Shown: positions 1-7,615 of the stretch, in pieces | How the letters are laid out: each line of letters begins with the position of its first letter | How positions within the stretch are numbered: the first letter of the stretch is position 1 | NCBI RefSeq assembly: GCF_036492425.1 | Contig: NZ_AP025295.1 | Span: 62,001-126,000, forward strand | Length of the DNA stretch: 64,000 bases | Direction: 5' to 3' | Origin: Persicobacter psychrovividus | Lineage (GTDB): Bacteria > Bacteroidota > Bacteroidia > Cytophagales > Cyclobacteriaceae | Notes under the pieces: model-generated | What the model saw: only the letters and a program-made list of their open reading frames with translations | The model's database searches: none | What the model was told of the DNA's origin: nothing | Made by a program: the position numbers and the translations under genes

Positions 1-1118
1 TTCGTGATAGTGAGACGGTATTGCGTATTTTCATTCAACAAATGCACATAGATAGTAAATGCCCTGACCATTCGACGATTGATAATTGGTTAAAAAAAGC
101 AGGAATGCAGGCCATCGAACCATTTTCACCTGAGCGGCCATGTGTTTTGATTTGTGATGAAAGCATTTCATTCAACGGGAAGAAATTGTTTTTGGTACTT
201 GCCGTTCCTGTGTCGGTTTCTGACCAGCAGCGTACATTACGTTTTGAGGACTGTCACTTGGTTTATCTTGGTGCGAAAAAAGGTTGGTCGGCAGATGTAA
301 TTTATAAGGAACTTCAACCACTCGTTCAGAAGCTGAAAATTCAATATGTCCTAAGCGATAAAGGTTCTAATTTACTTAAGGCTACAGCCTTGCTGGGGCT
401 TGATCATGTTTCGGATATCACCCATGAAGTATCAAGGACACTGAAAAATCTATATAACGATACAGATGATTACAAGAATTTCATCAAATGGGTTGGTGAA
501 CTCAGAAAAGATTTAGCGTGTGGGGAATATGCACATTTGGCCCCTCCAAAAGTAAGGCATCATTGTAGGTTTCATCAGCTTGGGCAATATGAAAAGTGGT
601 TTAGAAAGGTCGGTCCTGAGCTGAAAAATGTCGCCGAAGAAAGCAAAGGTGCGGCTTTGAGCCTCCTCCAAATCAGTGATCATACACCTTTCATCAAGGA
701 TTTGATATCTTTGACCCCAGTGATCAAAGAAATATTGTCGGTTGGCAGAACGGAAGGGATAAGTCACAAAACTATTTTGAAATTAACTCAAAAAATGGAA
801 GAACTCGAAGGGGATCGGCCAACTATATTCAGAGAAAAAATCACTCATTATTTTCATAAAACCTATAAAACGATTGGTGAAGACATCCCTTTTTGTTGCA
901 GTGCTATCATCGAAAGCGTATTCGGAAAGTACAAATCAAAAATGAGCAGCCACCCACAGAAAATGTGCACCAACCACTTGCTGACCATTCCCTTATTTTT
1001 TGTGAAAGAAAATGAAATTGCCGAACTTGTTTCAGGATTTGACACCGTAAAAGTGGCAGAAATCAAAGATAAGGAAGCCGTGGCAAAAGCAATGATGAGC
1101 GTTCAAATGGCTGCTTAA
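1..1118 (+). CDS. DDE-type transposase, 5' end outside the window
   Basis: The reading frame is open to the left edge (from base 3), so the protein is cut by the window. The first usable start, a TTG at 21, is probably internal. Counting from that TTG, an RNase H-like pattern is visible: Asp46 in ICDESISF, Asp113 in VLSDKGSN and Glu298 in IIESVFGKYK. This is the spacing expected for a DDE transposase with a long insertion between the second Asp and the Glu. A helix-turn-helix-like segment (HSTIDNWLKKAG) precedes the catalytic core. I cannot assign an IS family. It sits next to a broken RHS tip, in keeping with an accessory patch. No terminal inverted repeat could be paired because the left end is missing. 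Catalytic-residue assignment is by pattern only. Confidence 0.6.
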   Translation, partial: RDSETVLRIFIQQMHIDSKCPDHSTIDNWLKKAGMQAIEPFSPERPCVLICDESISFNGKKLFLVLAVPVSVSDQQRTLRFEDCHLVYLGAKKGWSADVIYKELQPLVQKLKIQYVLSDKGSNLLKATALLGLDHVSDITHEVSRTLKNLYNDTDDYKNFIKWVGELRKDLACGEYAHLAPPKVRHHCRFHQLGQYEKWFRKVGPELKNVAEESKGAALSLLQISDHTPFIKDLISLTPVIKEILSVGRTEGISHKTILKLTQKMEELEGDRPTIFREKITHYFHKTYKTIGEDIPFCCSAIIESVFGKYKSKMSSHPQKMCTNHLLTIPLFFVKENEIAELVSGFDTVKVAEIKDKEAVAKAMMSVQMAA

Positions 1119-1419
1119 CTCGTGTACATGTTTTTTGAAAATATTCGACAGGCTAGGATAAGTTGGAGGCGTTGTTACCTCAGAATTTTGAGGGGTGAGT
1201 TTGACTGGGTGTTTACTTCATAGTAGTGAAAATGAATAAGAGCAAAAAGAGTGTTTTGTATTTCATGATTGATGTTTTTGTGATCAATATAAAAATAAAC
1301 AGATCATGGATGGTGTCCATGATCTGTTGTGGTGTTTTGAATAGTGAATGCCTCGAACTTGTTACCTTCAGTTTTGAAATTCCAAACTTAGCGTTGCTGA
1401 GAGGCCTATTTTATACACT
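1119..1419. other. Non-coding gap after the transposase
   Basis: No convincing gene is seen; the short open frame here has low-complexity composition and no family resemblance. Two similar words occur, TTGTTACCTCAG near 1173 and TTGTTACCTTCAG near 1358, each followed by a TTTTGA. They may be coincidence or degenerate element ends. A strong hairpin at 1298-1328 is listed separately. Confidence 0.5.
1298..1328 (-). terminator. Hairpin terminator for the RHS-tip genes
   Basis: A perfect 13-bp stem (arms 1298-1310 and 1316-1328, 5-nt loop) lies about 90 bp past the stop of the leftward gene at 1420-1800. On the minus strand it is followed by a T-rich run (TATTTTTATATTG), so it reads as an intrinsic terminator of that strand. 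It could instead mark a mobile-element end. Confidence 0.55.
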
Positions 1420-1800
1420 CTAATTATTAAATGAAGCTATAGTATCTAAAGGCGTTCCCTCAGGGAAGGAAAACTGTAATTTTATGGTATCCCTATTTCT
1501 TATCAAATAACAATAGATACTATTTTTTCTTTTATATATGAAATCTCCTTCTTGTATAGTTTCAAAAAATTCGTTTGGGTTGTTTGGTAAAGCAATCATC
1601 AACTTACTTGAATCATTCACAATACTAAACCTCGCAATATTATGTTCAGTTGATAATTGTTTTTTATCTTCTATTTTTCCTTTGAAGCTTAATGAATAAA
1701 AATATTCATTTTTAACATATGGATTCTCAAAGTTTTCTTGTATGAAGAAAAATAATACATATGCTAAAACTAACAAAATTGATATTGATTTTTTTGACAT
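1420..1800 (-). CDS. Small membrane-anchored protein, candidate RHS-tip partner
   Basis: A 126-residue protein that I do not recognise. It starts with one hydrophobic segment (about residues 5-20, ISILLVLAYVLFFF) acting as an uncleaved anchor or signal, followed by a soluble, beta-rich region with many Lys, Asn and Glu. The gene is very AT-rich compared with the housekeeping genes in the window. It overlaps the end of the RHS-tip frame by 31 bp, so the two are translationally coupled or nearly so. Genes in this position behind RHS or other polymorphic-toxin tips often encode immunity proteins; that role is inference from position only. The hairpin at 1298-1328 follows it. Confidence 0.6.
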   Translation of the reverse strand: MSKKSISILLVLAYVLFFFIQENFENPYVKNEYFYSLSFKGKIEDKKQLSTEHNIARFSIVNDSSKLMIALPNNPNEFFETIQEGDFIYKRKNSIYCYLIRNRDTIKLQFSFPEGTPLDTIASFNN

Positions 1801-3061
1801 ACTATATATTTTTTAAAAAAAAACCTTGTAACACCAAATGTATATGCTCCTGATACTGGAAAGGATAATTCATCAAAACCACCAAGTAATGGAATACCTA
1901 CATCCGTAGCTCTATAAGTAGTCCCAACTTTTCTAGGATTAGTGGCATGATAGAATTTTAACATATTCCTACGATTTTCTTTTGGAGTATTCCAAGATTT
2001 AGCAAATGATAAATCCGCAAGATTTTCTGAGCCTAGAAAATAGCCACCACCTTCACCCTCCCAATCATTTACTTCAAACGGTCTATTTCTGTATAAACTT
2101 GATACTTCCGATGCGGAAAAGCCAATTCCTATATCAAATCCAAATCCGCCATTAATATTCCAAAACCAATTACTATTACCGTATCCATCATAAACTTTAC
2201 CTACTGAAAACTCAGCTCCTACCCCTGCAATAAATGAACCACCAAATGACCAAGAGTCTCCACTACTATGCTTATGGCTTGTTCCTCTGTCAGTCATTTG
2301 ATAAGCTATTTGAGTCATTTTACCATCATTAGAAACAAATCGAAATGCTTCATCTCCTTTATTTCCGCCTTCATAAGTATCCACGATAAGCTCAAAACCA
2401 TCATTATGATTCTGCTGAGCCTGAAGTGCTCTAAATAAAGCTTGAGCTTCCTCTTCACTATCCGATTTTATACTACCATCTTTTCCACAGTCCACATCCC
2501 ATTTGGGTCAGTATAGTTTATCGGATTGTTATAAACATAATGATATGGTGTTTGACTAAACGAAAGCCCAACAAACGGATCCACCACATGCCATCTACCA
2601 ATCTGCGCATCATACATCCTCGCACCATAGTCATACCAGCCTGTATTATCCTGTAGTTCCTTGTTGTTATACAAGTACTTATTGTTACCAACCGTACCAC
2701 CATTTTGATGAGCCACCAATCCAAATGGATAATAATCTATCGATTGCTGTACCACCCCATCTTTATTCAAGACTTGTCGTACGTTCCCTAAATGATCGGT
2801 TAGGTTGTAAAAATATTTACTATCTTTTAAGTCATACTTCCCTTCTCTATGTTGAACAAATGCTAAGGCACCATCTTCATAATGGATTCCAGCGACATAA
2901 TCCGTACTGCCACCGAGATTACTAAATTGTAACTTATTCCCCGCAGCATCATAAAGATAGGTAATTTCCTCACCATTAACGATAAGCTTTTGAGGTAAAT
3001 TGAGGAAGTTGTATTCTACTTTAGTAATTCCCTTATTATAGATCACGAAGAAACTTTCCAC
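1770..3061 (-). pseudogene. Orphan RHS-repeat tip with frameshift
   Basis: Two overlapping leftward frames together make the end of an RHS protein. The upstream frame (3061 to about 2494) carries the RHS core: YDAAGNK, a DHLGNVRQV block, YYPFG, a GWYDYGARMYD block and the DPNGMW signature that ends the core. The frame then stops after a few unrelated residues, while the variable tip (about 230 residues, Gly- and Trp-rich, ending near 1770) is in the next frame. One missing G in the TGG/AC junction around 2491-2494 would restore DPNGMW-DCGKDG and join them. The 5' side is also broken: the thousand or more residues of YD repeats normally upstream are absent, and coding resemblance stops at about 3045. 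It is either a decayed orphan tip or a phase-variable or mis-sequenced tip cassette. The tip domain is not recognised. Confidence 0.75.
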
Positions 3062-3366
3062 CCAAATTTGTTATACCTATACAACCAGTGGTAAAAAACG
3101 ATGAAAAAGCTTGAAGACATACATTTATTGAACAATTGGCTCGATGATAACAAGAAGTACTCTGAAGAATTCCGAGCATTATGCCTAAAATTGATTGACG
3201 AGTATGATGGCAATATTCCTCCGAAATCACCTAAATGTGTCGTCGATACAAAAAAAGCACTGACCATCGTCGCGTGCTTATTTAGAAAATCTTTTATATC
3301 TCATCTATCTTTGGACAATCGCAAATCATTTGGTTGCCACTCCTGCTGCATAGGTCTGCAACTGAT
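3062..3366. other. Gap with a possible gene remnant
   Basis: Between the RHS fragment and the glycosyltransferase stop there is an open frame on the plus strand from ATG 3101. Its first ~65 residues (MKKLEDIHLLNNWLDD onward, rich in Leu, Lys and Glu) look protein-like. After about 3295 the frame runs into sequence with many Ser and Cys and then into the antisense of the next gene. This looks like the N-terminal remnant of a gene cut at a junction. No ribosome-binding site or family was recognised. Confidence 0.3.
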
Positions 3367-4554
3367 TTATACTTCAAGCGGAATGTCTTTCAGTATTTTG
3401 TCATAAAGATCCACATATTTTTGTGCTATGGTAGCGGTGGCAAAGGTGTTGTGGATACGCGCCAAGCCAGCGTGGGTAAGTCGTTCGTAAACCTCTTTGT
3501 TCAACAGTACGGATTTTATTCCCTCCGCCATTTTTTTTGCATCGTGAACATCTACCAATTGTCCAGCTTTCCCATGTGCCAAAACCCACGGCACCGCACC
3601 AGCATCCTGCCCTGCAACCACTGGAATGCCAAAAGCCATGCCTTCCAATAAGGTATTTCCAAAAGACTCCTCAAGGGCAGGGTGGAAAAGCAAGTCATAA
3701 TTAGGGAGTTCTGCAATCAGTTGATCGTAAGGGGTATATCCGTGAAAGGTTACCTTGTCGGTTAGCTGATGCGCAAGGGCCCATTCGTATCCAGCCTGAC
3801 CTTGGTCAAAGCCTGAACCATAAATATGGAATTCAAGATCCTCTACCATTATTTTTTTCAAATGGGAGAAAGCCTCCAAAGCCTTTTTGGGATTTTTCCT
3901 TTTTTGGAAACCCGTCAGGATACTAATGATTTTAATGGTTTTATGTTGTGGAAAAGGGCGTGCCTTTGGCTGAATACAATGAGGGTTTACGGGGTTGGGT
4001 ACGATAGGCAACTGTTTTCGAAAGCCTGAAAGTTGTTGCTGTAAATACATGGAGTTTACGGAGAAATTTTCTCCTTTTGCCCGTACGCGCCGATCGAGGT
4101 TAAATTTCCCGAGTCGATATACATCTTTAAAATATTTCAGGATTTCCCATGAGTCGTCACGAAATGTAATCAGGTGTGGGACCTTCGCCTTGATCAGGCC
4201 TAAAGCATATTCGTAACTCCAATGGGCATGATAGATGTCGGCAGGAAACTCATGGGTAAGTTTTGCAATTTGATCGGTTTCAAATTTCCAACCATCCCAT
4301 AATTTGTAACGAGCCCTGTGGCGCTCTTTTTCTACAATAAAGGTAATTCGTTCTCCTTTGAAAATGTGCCGTTTTTCGGTCCTGAAATCCAGTGTATATA
4401 CTATTATCTCATGCCCTAATTCATGCAAACCTTTAATGATATTGGTGACTGCAGTTGCGGGAGCGCCTAAATGCGCCAGTTCCTTGGGCACTGGGTGGTC
4501 AAAGTAGTCATTTAAAGAGGATACATTTACCCAGGAAGCAATTGCGATTTTCAT
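3367..4554 (-). CDS. GT4-family glycosyltransferase
   Basis: A 395-residue cytoplasmic GT-B glycosyltransferase of the GT4 (glycosyl transferases group 1) type. It transfers a sugar from a nucleotide-sugar donor, most likely onto a growing surface polysaccharide. The N-terminal acceptor domain starts MKIAIASWVN and has the usual GAPATAVTNIIKGL glycine loop. The C-terminal donor domain contains EESFGNTLLEG, the E-x7-E motif that binds the nucleotide sugar, then a GIPVVAGQDAGA stretch. Length is normal for the family. It is divergent from the flippase at 4694, and both belong to the same polysaccharide cluster. The sugar and acceptor cannot be read from sequence. No clear terminator follows its stop. 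Confidence 0.88.
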   Translation of the reverse strand: MKIAIASWVNVSSLNDYFDHPVPKELAHLGAPATAVTNIIKGLHELGHEIIVYTLDFRTEKRHIFKGERITFIVEKERHRARYKLWDGWKFETDQIAKLTHEFPADIYHAHWSYEYALGLIKAKVPHLITFRDDSWEILKYFKDVYRLGKFNLDRRVRAKGENFSVNSMYLQQQLSGFRKQLPIVPNPVNPHCIQPKARPFPQHKTIKIISILTGFQKRKNPKKALEAFSHLKKIMVEDLEFHIYGSGFDQGQAGYEWALAHQLTDKVTFHGYTPYDQLIAELPNYDLLFHPALEESFGNTLLEGMAFGIPVVAGQDAGAVPWVLAHGKAGQLVDVHDAKKMAEGIKSVLLNKEVYERLTHAGLARIHNTFATATIAQKYVDLYDKILKDIPLEV

Positions 4555-4693
4555 AGGAGCGAGGATTTTTTAATGTGGTTTACTGGCTACTTAATTACCT
4601 CATATTAGGAACAAAAATTCCTTAATCAAGTTTAGATATTCATATAATTTTTAATAAAAAGTAAACTTTCCCTTACATTCAACCTCCTCATTT

Positions 4694-6253
4694 ATGTCTT
4701 CATCCCTTGGGCGAAAAACGATCAATGGACTTAAATGGAGCTATTTAGCCACCATTATTAGTGCACTGATTCAGGTAGTCTATACTATGGTCATTAATCG
4801 ATTATTGAGCCCTGTCGACTTTGGTTTGGTAGCCATGGCCAACGTGGTGCTTCGATTTGGCAGCTACTTTGCTCAAATGGGACTGGGAACGGCTATTGTT
4901 CAAAAAAAGGACCTGAGCGCTACCGATATCCGAGCAACCTTCACACTTGCATTACTTTTTTCGGTGGTCATTTACAGCTTGATCTATTTTTTGGCACCAT
5001 ATCTTATCCATCTTTTTGATGAACCTAATCCTTCTCTTGTTCCCATCATTCAGTTGCTTGGTGTAACTTTTATTATTAATGGTGTAACAGCCATTTCACA
5101 GAATTTGCTTCGCAAGCATATGAAATTCAAAACACTCTCGGTTACTGAGGTGTCCACTTATTTTATCGGTTATGTATTGGTGGGGATCACCTTGGCATTG
5201 ATGGGCTATGGGGTATGGAGTGTGGTTTATGCGGCCATCGTGCAATCGGGCCTCAATCTGATCGCCCTTTATGCACAGGTGAAACACAGCCTGAAGCCGA
5301 TTTTTGGGTTTCGGTATTTTCGACCGATTTTATCTTATGGCTCTCAGGTGTCACTGATTAGTTTTATGGAGTTTCTAAAAACAAATTTAGACACCCTGCT
5401 GATCGGTAAAACCCTTGGCTTTTATAATCTCGGATTGTACAATCGGGCACTCATTGCTATTCGTCTGCCTTTGGTTCAAATTAATACCAGCCTTTCAAGA
5501 GTCATTTTTCCTGCATTCAGTACGATTCAATCGGATTTGAAAAAGCTCTCAGGTTTATATTTACAATCTACCATGTTACTGGCAAGCCTGATCTTATCCC
5601 TGACGGGTTTTTGTTTTGGTGCCGCCACAGAAATCATTTTGATTCTTCTTGGAGAAAAATACCTCTCCGTGGTGCCTGTTTTTCGGGTACTGACCCTCGG
5701 CATAGGTTTCAACTATATTGCGGCGCTTGGCGGCATTGTATGTGATGCAACGGCCTATTTGAAGCCGAAAAGCATTTTCACCATTTTGCATTTGAGTGCC
5801 GTGGCGGGCCTGATTTATTTATTCAAATCCTATGGTTTAGTGGGTATTGCCTGGGCCATGACCATCAGTTATTGGCTAAAAATGGTCGGCTTCGCTATAC
5901 TTTTAAAACCATTGCTTCCTTTTACCTTTAAAGCTTTAGGCCGACAGTTGATACCTGGAAGTATGAACGCTACAATATTAGGCGGTTTGGGCTTTGGATT
6001 GAGCAACCTGTTACATCAGCAGGAAATCCCATTGCTCCTAAGGTTTGCTTTGTGTTGCCTGGCGGCGCTATTGATATTTATTTTTATCATTCGCCTGCCT
6101 TACAATAAACCACTCAGGGATTTTATCAGTGATAAAATACTGCCCACCTATGAAAGTAAAATCAGGGCTGGTGGTCCTGTGGCACAAGTACTTGCCTTTA
6201 TGAAATTTGACTATCAGCACGCAACATTACAACAAAATGGAAATAACAATTGA
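4694..6253 (+). CDS. MOP-superfamily polysaccharide flippase
   Basis: A 519-residue integral inner-membrane protein of the polysaccharide-transporter branch of the MOP superfamily (Wzx/WzxC-like), which flips undecaprenyl-linked oligosaccharides to the periplasmic face. The N-terminus (GRKTINGLKWSYLATIISAL) is typical of the family, and some 12-14 hydrophobic segments fill the protein up to about residue 480, ending in a short charged tail. The start ATG at 4694 follows AT-rich sequence with only a weak Shine-Dalgarno. The next gene begins inside its 3' end, so they are cotranscribed. It faces the GT4 gene across a 139-bp divergent promoter region. Confidence 0.9.
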   Translation: MSSSLGRKTINGLKWSYLATIISALIQVVYTMVINRLLSPVDFGLVAMANVVLRFGSYFAQMGLGTAIVQKKDLSATDIRATFTLALLFSVVIYSLIYFLAPYLIHLFDEPNPSLVPIIQLLGVTFIINGVTAISQNLLRKHMKFKTLSVTEVSTYFIGYVLVGITLALMGYGVWSVVYAAIVQSGLNLIALYAQVKHSLKPIFGFRYFRPILSYGSQVSLISFMEFLKTNLDTLLIGKTLGFYNLGLYNRALIAIRLPLVQINTSLSRVIFPAFSTIQSDLKKLSGLYLQSTMLLASLILSLTGFCFGAATEIILILLGEKYLSVVPVFRVLTLGIGFNYIAALGGIVCDATAYLKPKSIFTILHLSAVAGLIYLFKSYGLVGIAWAMTISYWLKMVGFAILLKPLLPFTFKALGRQLIPGSMNATILGGLGFGLSNLLHQQEIPLLLRFALCCLAALLIFIFIIRLPYNKPLRDFISDKILPTYESKIRAGGPVAQVLAFMKFDYQHATLQQNGNNN

Positions 6254-7538
6254 TACACTTTTCACTTACGGTCGGAAGGGACTTTTTTTATTCTTGCTAT
6301 TTACGACCGTATTGCAAATTATTCCCGCGGCTCATGCGGAGGACATCAACTATTTCACCTATTGCACTATTCTCGTAACGGGGTTTTGGATGTTGGTTTC
6401 CGTGTATAAAATCAACAGGGGAGAAGAGGTGGTATTCAATGCCATGACGCTATATTTTTTTTACAGGCTGATGAATATTTTGTTTGTCAGGGGGTTCCCT
6501 GGTGGATTTGCCACAGGTTATATTATCCTGGTTAATACACTTATTGGCGGGTGTTTCTATCACCTTTTCTATCATAATGAGAATAAGACAGTATTCCGCT
6601 GGTGTATAAATCTATTGGTGGCCTTGGCGGTATTTGAAGCGTGCATAGGGGCGTCACAGGTTATGTTTGGCGTACCTTATTTCGAGCATTTGGTAGGAGA
6701 GGAGTTGCATAGTTTCAGTCGAAATTATTTTGCGTATATTATTCCTGGCGCTTCAAAATCCACCGTTTTAGGATCGGGAACTTTCCGGCATTTCAATGAT
6801 CTCGGTTCATTTTTGGTGATCACCTTTCCTATTCTCTATGCCTATTGGTGGGAATCTGATCGTAAATGGGTACTCATCGCTCTGTTGATTAATTTTATGG
6901 GAATTGTCCTGACCTTCTCCCGTGGCGCGTTGATCGCAACAGTGATTATGAGCTGCATTCTATATTTTAATTTTACCAAAGGGCGATGGCTGAAAATGGG
7001 CTTGGTATTTGGTTTGGGGCTGATCACCTTTGCAGTAGTGGCGCCACTTTTAACTACCTATGCAAATGAGACTGGGAATGCGGGTATTCGCTACAACACC
7101 TGGGCTTTAATGTGGGAACACGCGCAGACGGATTACCGAATGCTGATATTTGGATGGGGAGAAAATTATTTTCGCGATGAAGTCATTTATTGGGGGACTG
7201 GTCTATGGATTATGAATAATACACATAACACTTTCCTGCAGGTATTTCTTGAAAATGGGGTGGTGGGGTTCCTGATTTTTGGCTTGGCAAGTGGTCAGTT
7301 TATATTTAAATCGATCCAAAACAAAAATATATGGTCTTTTGCGGGAATTGCGATGATTGTTGGCTTTGGCTTTACCCAATTTTTTGACCATGCTTTTTAT
7401 AATTTTAATGGGGCTGTATTTTTTGCCATGTTGGGGGCTTTGCAAATGTCCAAAGAAGGACCATTTTATGCCTTCAGCAAGCCGGACATCTTGGTAAAAG
7501 AAGCTGAAAAAGAAACCGAGGAAGAAGTTACAGTATAA
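6237..7538 (+). CDS. O-antigen ligase / polysaccharide polymerase-like protein
   Basis: A polytopic inner-membrane protein (433 residues from the ATG at 6237) with about 10-12 hydrophobic segments and the large periplasmic loop typical of the Wzy/WaaL (PF04932) superfamily. Family-like features are FSRGALIA in a membrane segment and a TWALMWEHAQTDYRMLIFGW block. The open frame extends upstream to a TTG at 6207, but the ATG at 6237 is the better start and overlaps the flippase by 17 bp, which argues for translational coupling. Together they look like a flippase-polymerase or flippase-ligase pair for a surface glycan; polymerase versus ligase cannot be told from sequence. A bidirectional hairpin terminator follows directly. 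Confidence 0.83.
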   Translation: MEITIDTLFTYGRKGLFLFLLFTTVLQIIPAAHAEDINYFTYCTILVTGFWMLVSVYKINRGEEVVFNAMTLYFFYRLMNILFVRGFPGGFATGYIILVNTLIGGCFYHLFYHNENKTVFRWCINLLVALAVFEACIGASQVMFGVPYFEHLVGEELHSFSRNYFAYIIPGASKSTVLGSGTFRHFNDLGSFLVITFPILYAYWWESDRKWVLIALLINFMGIVLTFSRGALIATVIMSCILYFNFTKGRWLKMGLVFGLGLITFAVVAPLLTTYANETGNAGIRYNTWALMWEHAQTDYRMLIFGWGENYFRDEVIYWGTGLWIMNNTHNTFLQVFLENGVVGFLIFGLASGQFIFKSIQNKNIWSFAGIAMIVGFGFTQFFDHAFYNFNGAVFFAMLGALQMSKEGPFYAFSKPDILVKEAEKETEEEVTV

Positions 7539-7540
7539 AA

Positions 7541-7572
7541 AAAGCCAGACGACCTCATGGACATCTGGCTTT
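7541..7572. terminator. Bidirectional terminator
   Basis: Stem arms AAAGCCAGA (7541-7549) and TCTGGCTTT (7564-7572), flanked by A and T runs on both sides. It lies between the convergent polymerase/ligase gene (ending 7538) and the GH97 gene (ending 7616) and can serve both. Confidence 0.85.
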
Positions 7573-7615
7573 ATAAGTCGGGTCTAAAAGTGAAACCCTC
7601 CTCAGTAATTACTCA

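Noticed and set aside
1226-1423. 65-codon open frame after the transposase
   Set aside because: Composition is low-complexity, there is no family resemblance, and it spans the strong terminator hairpin at 1298-1328.
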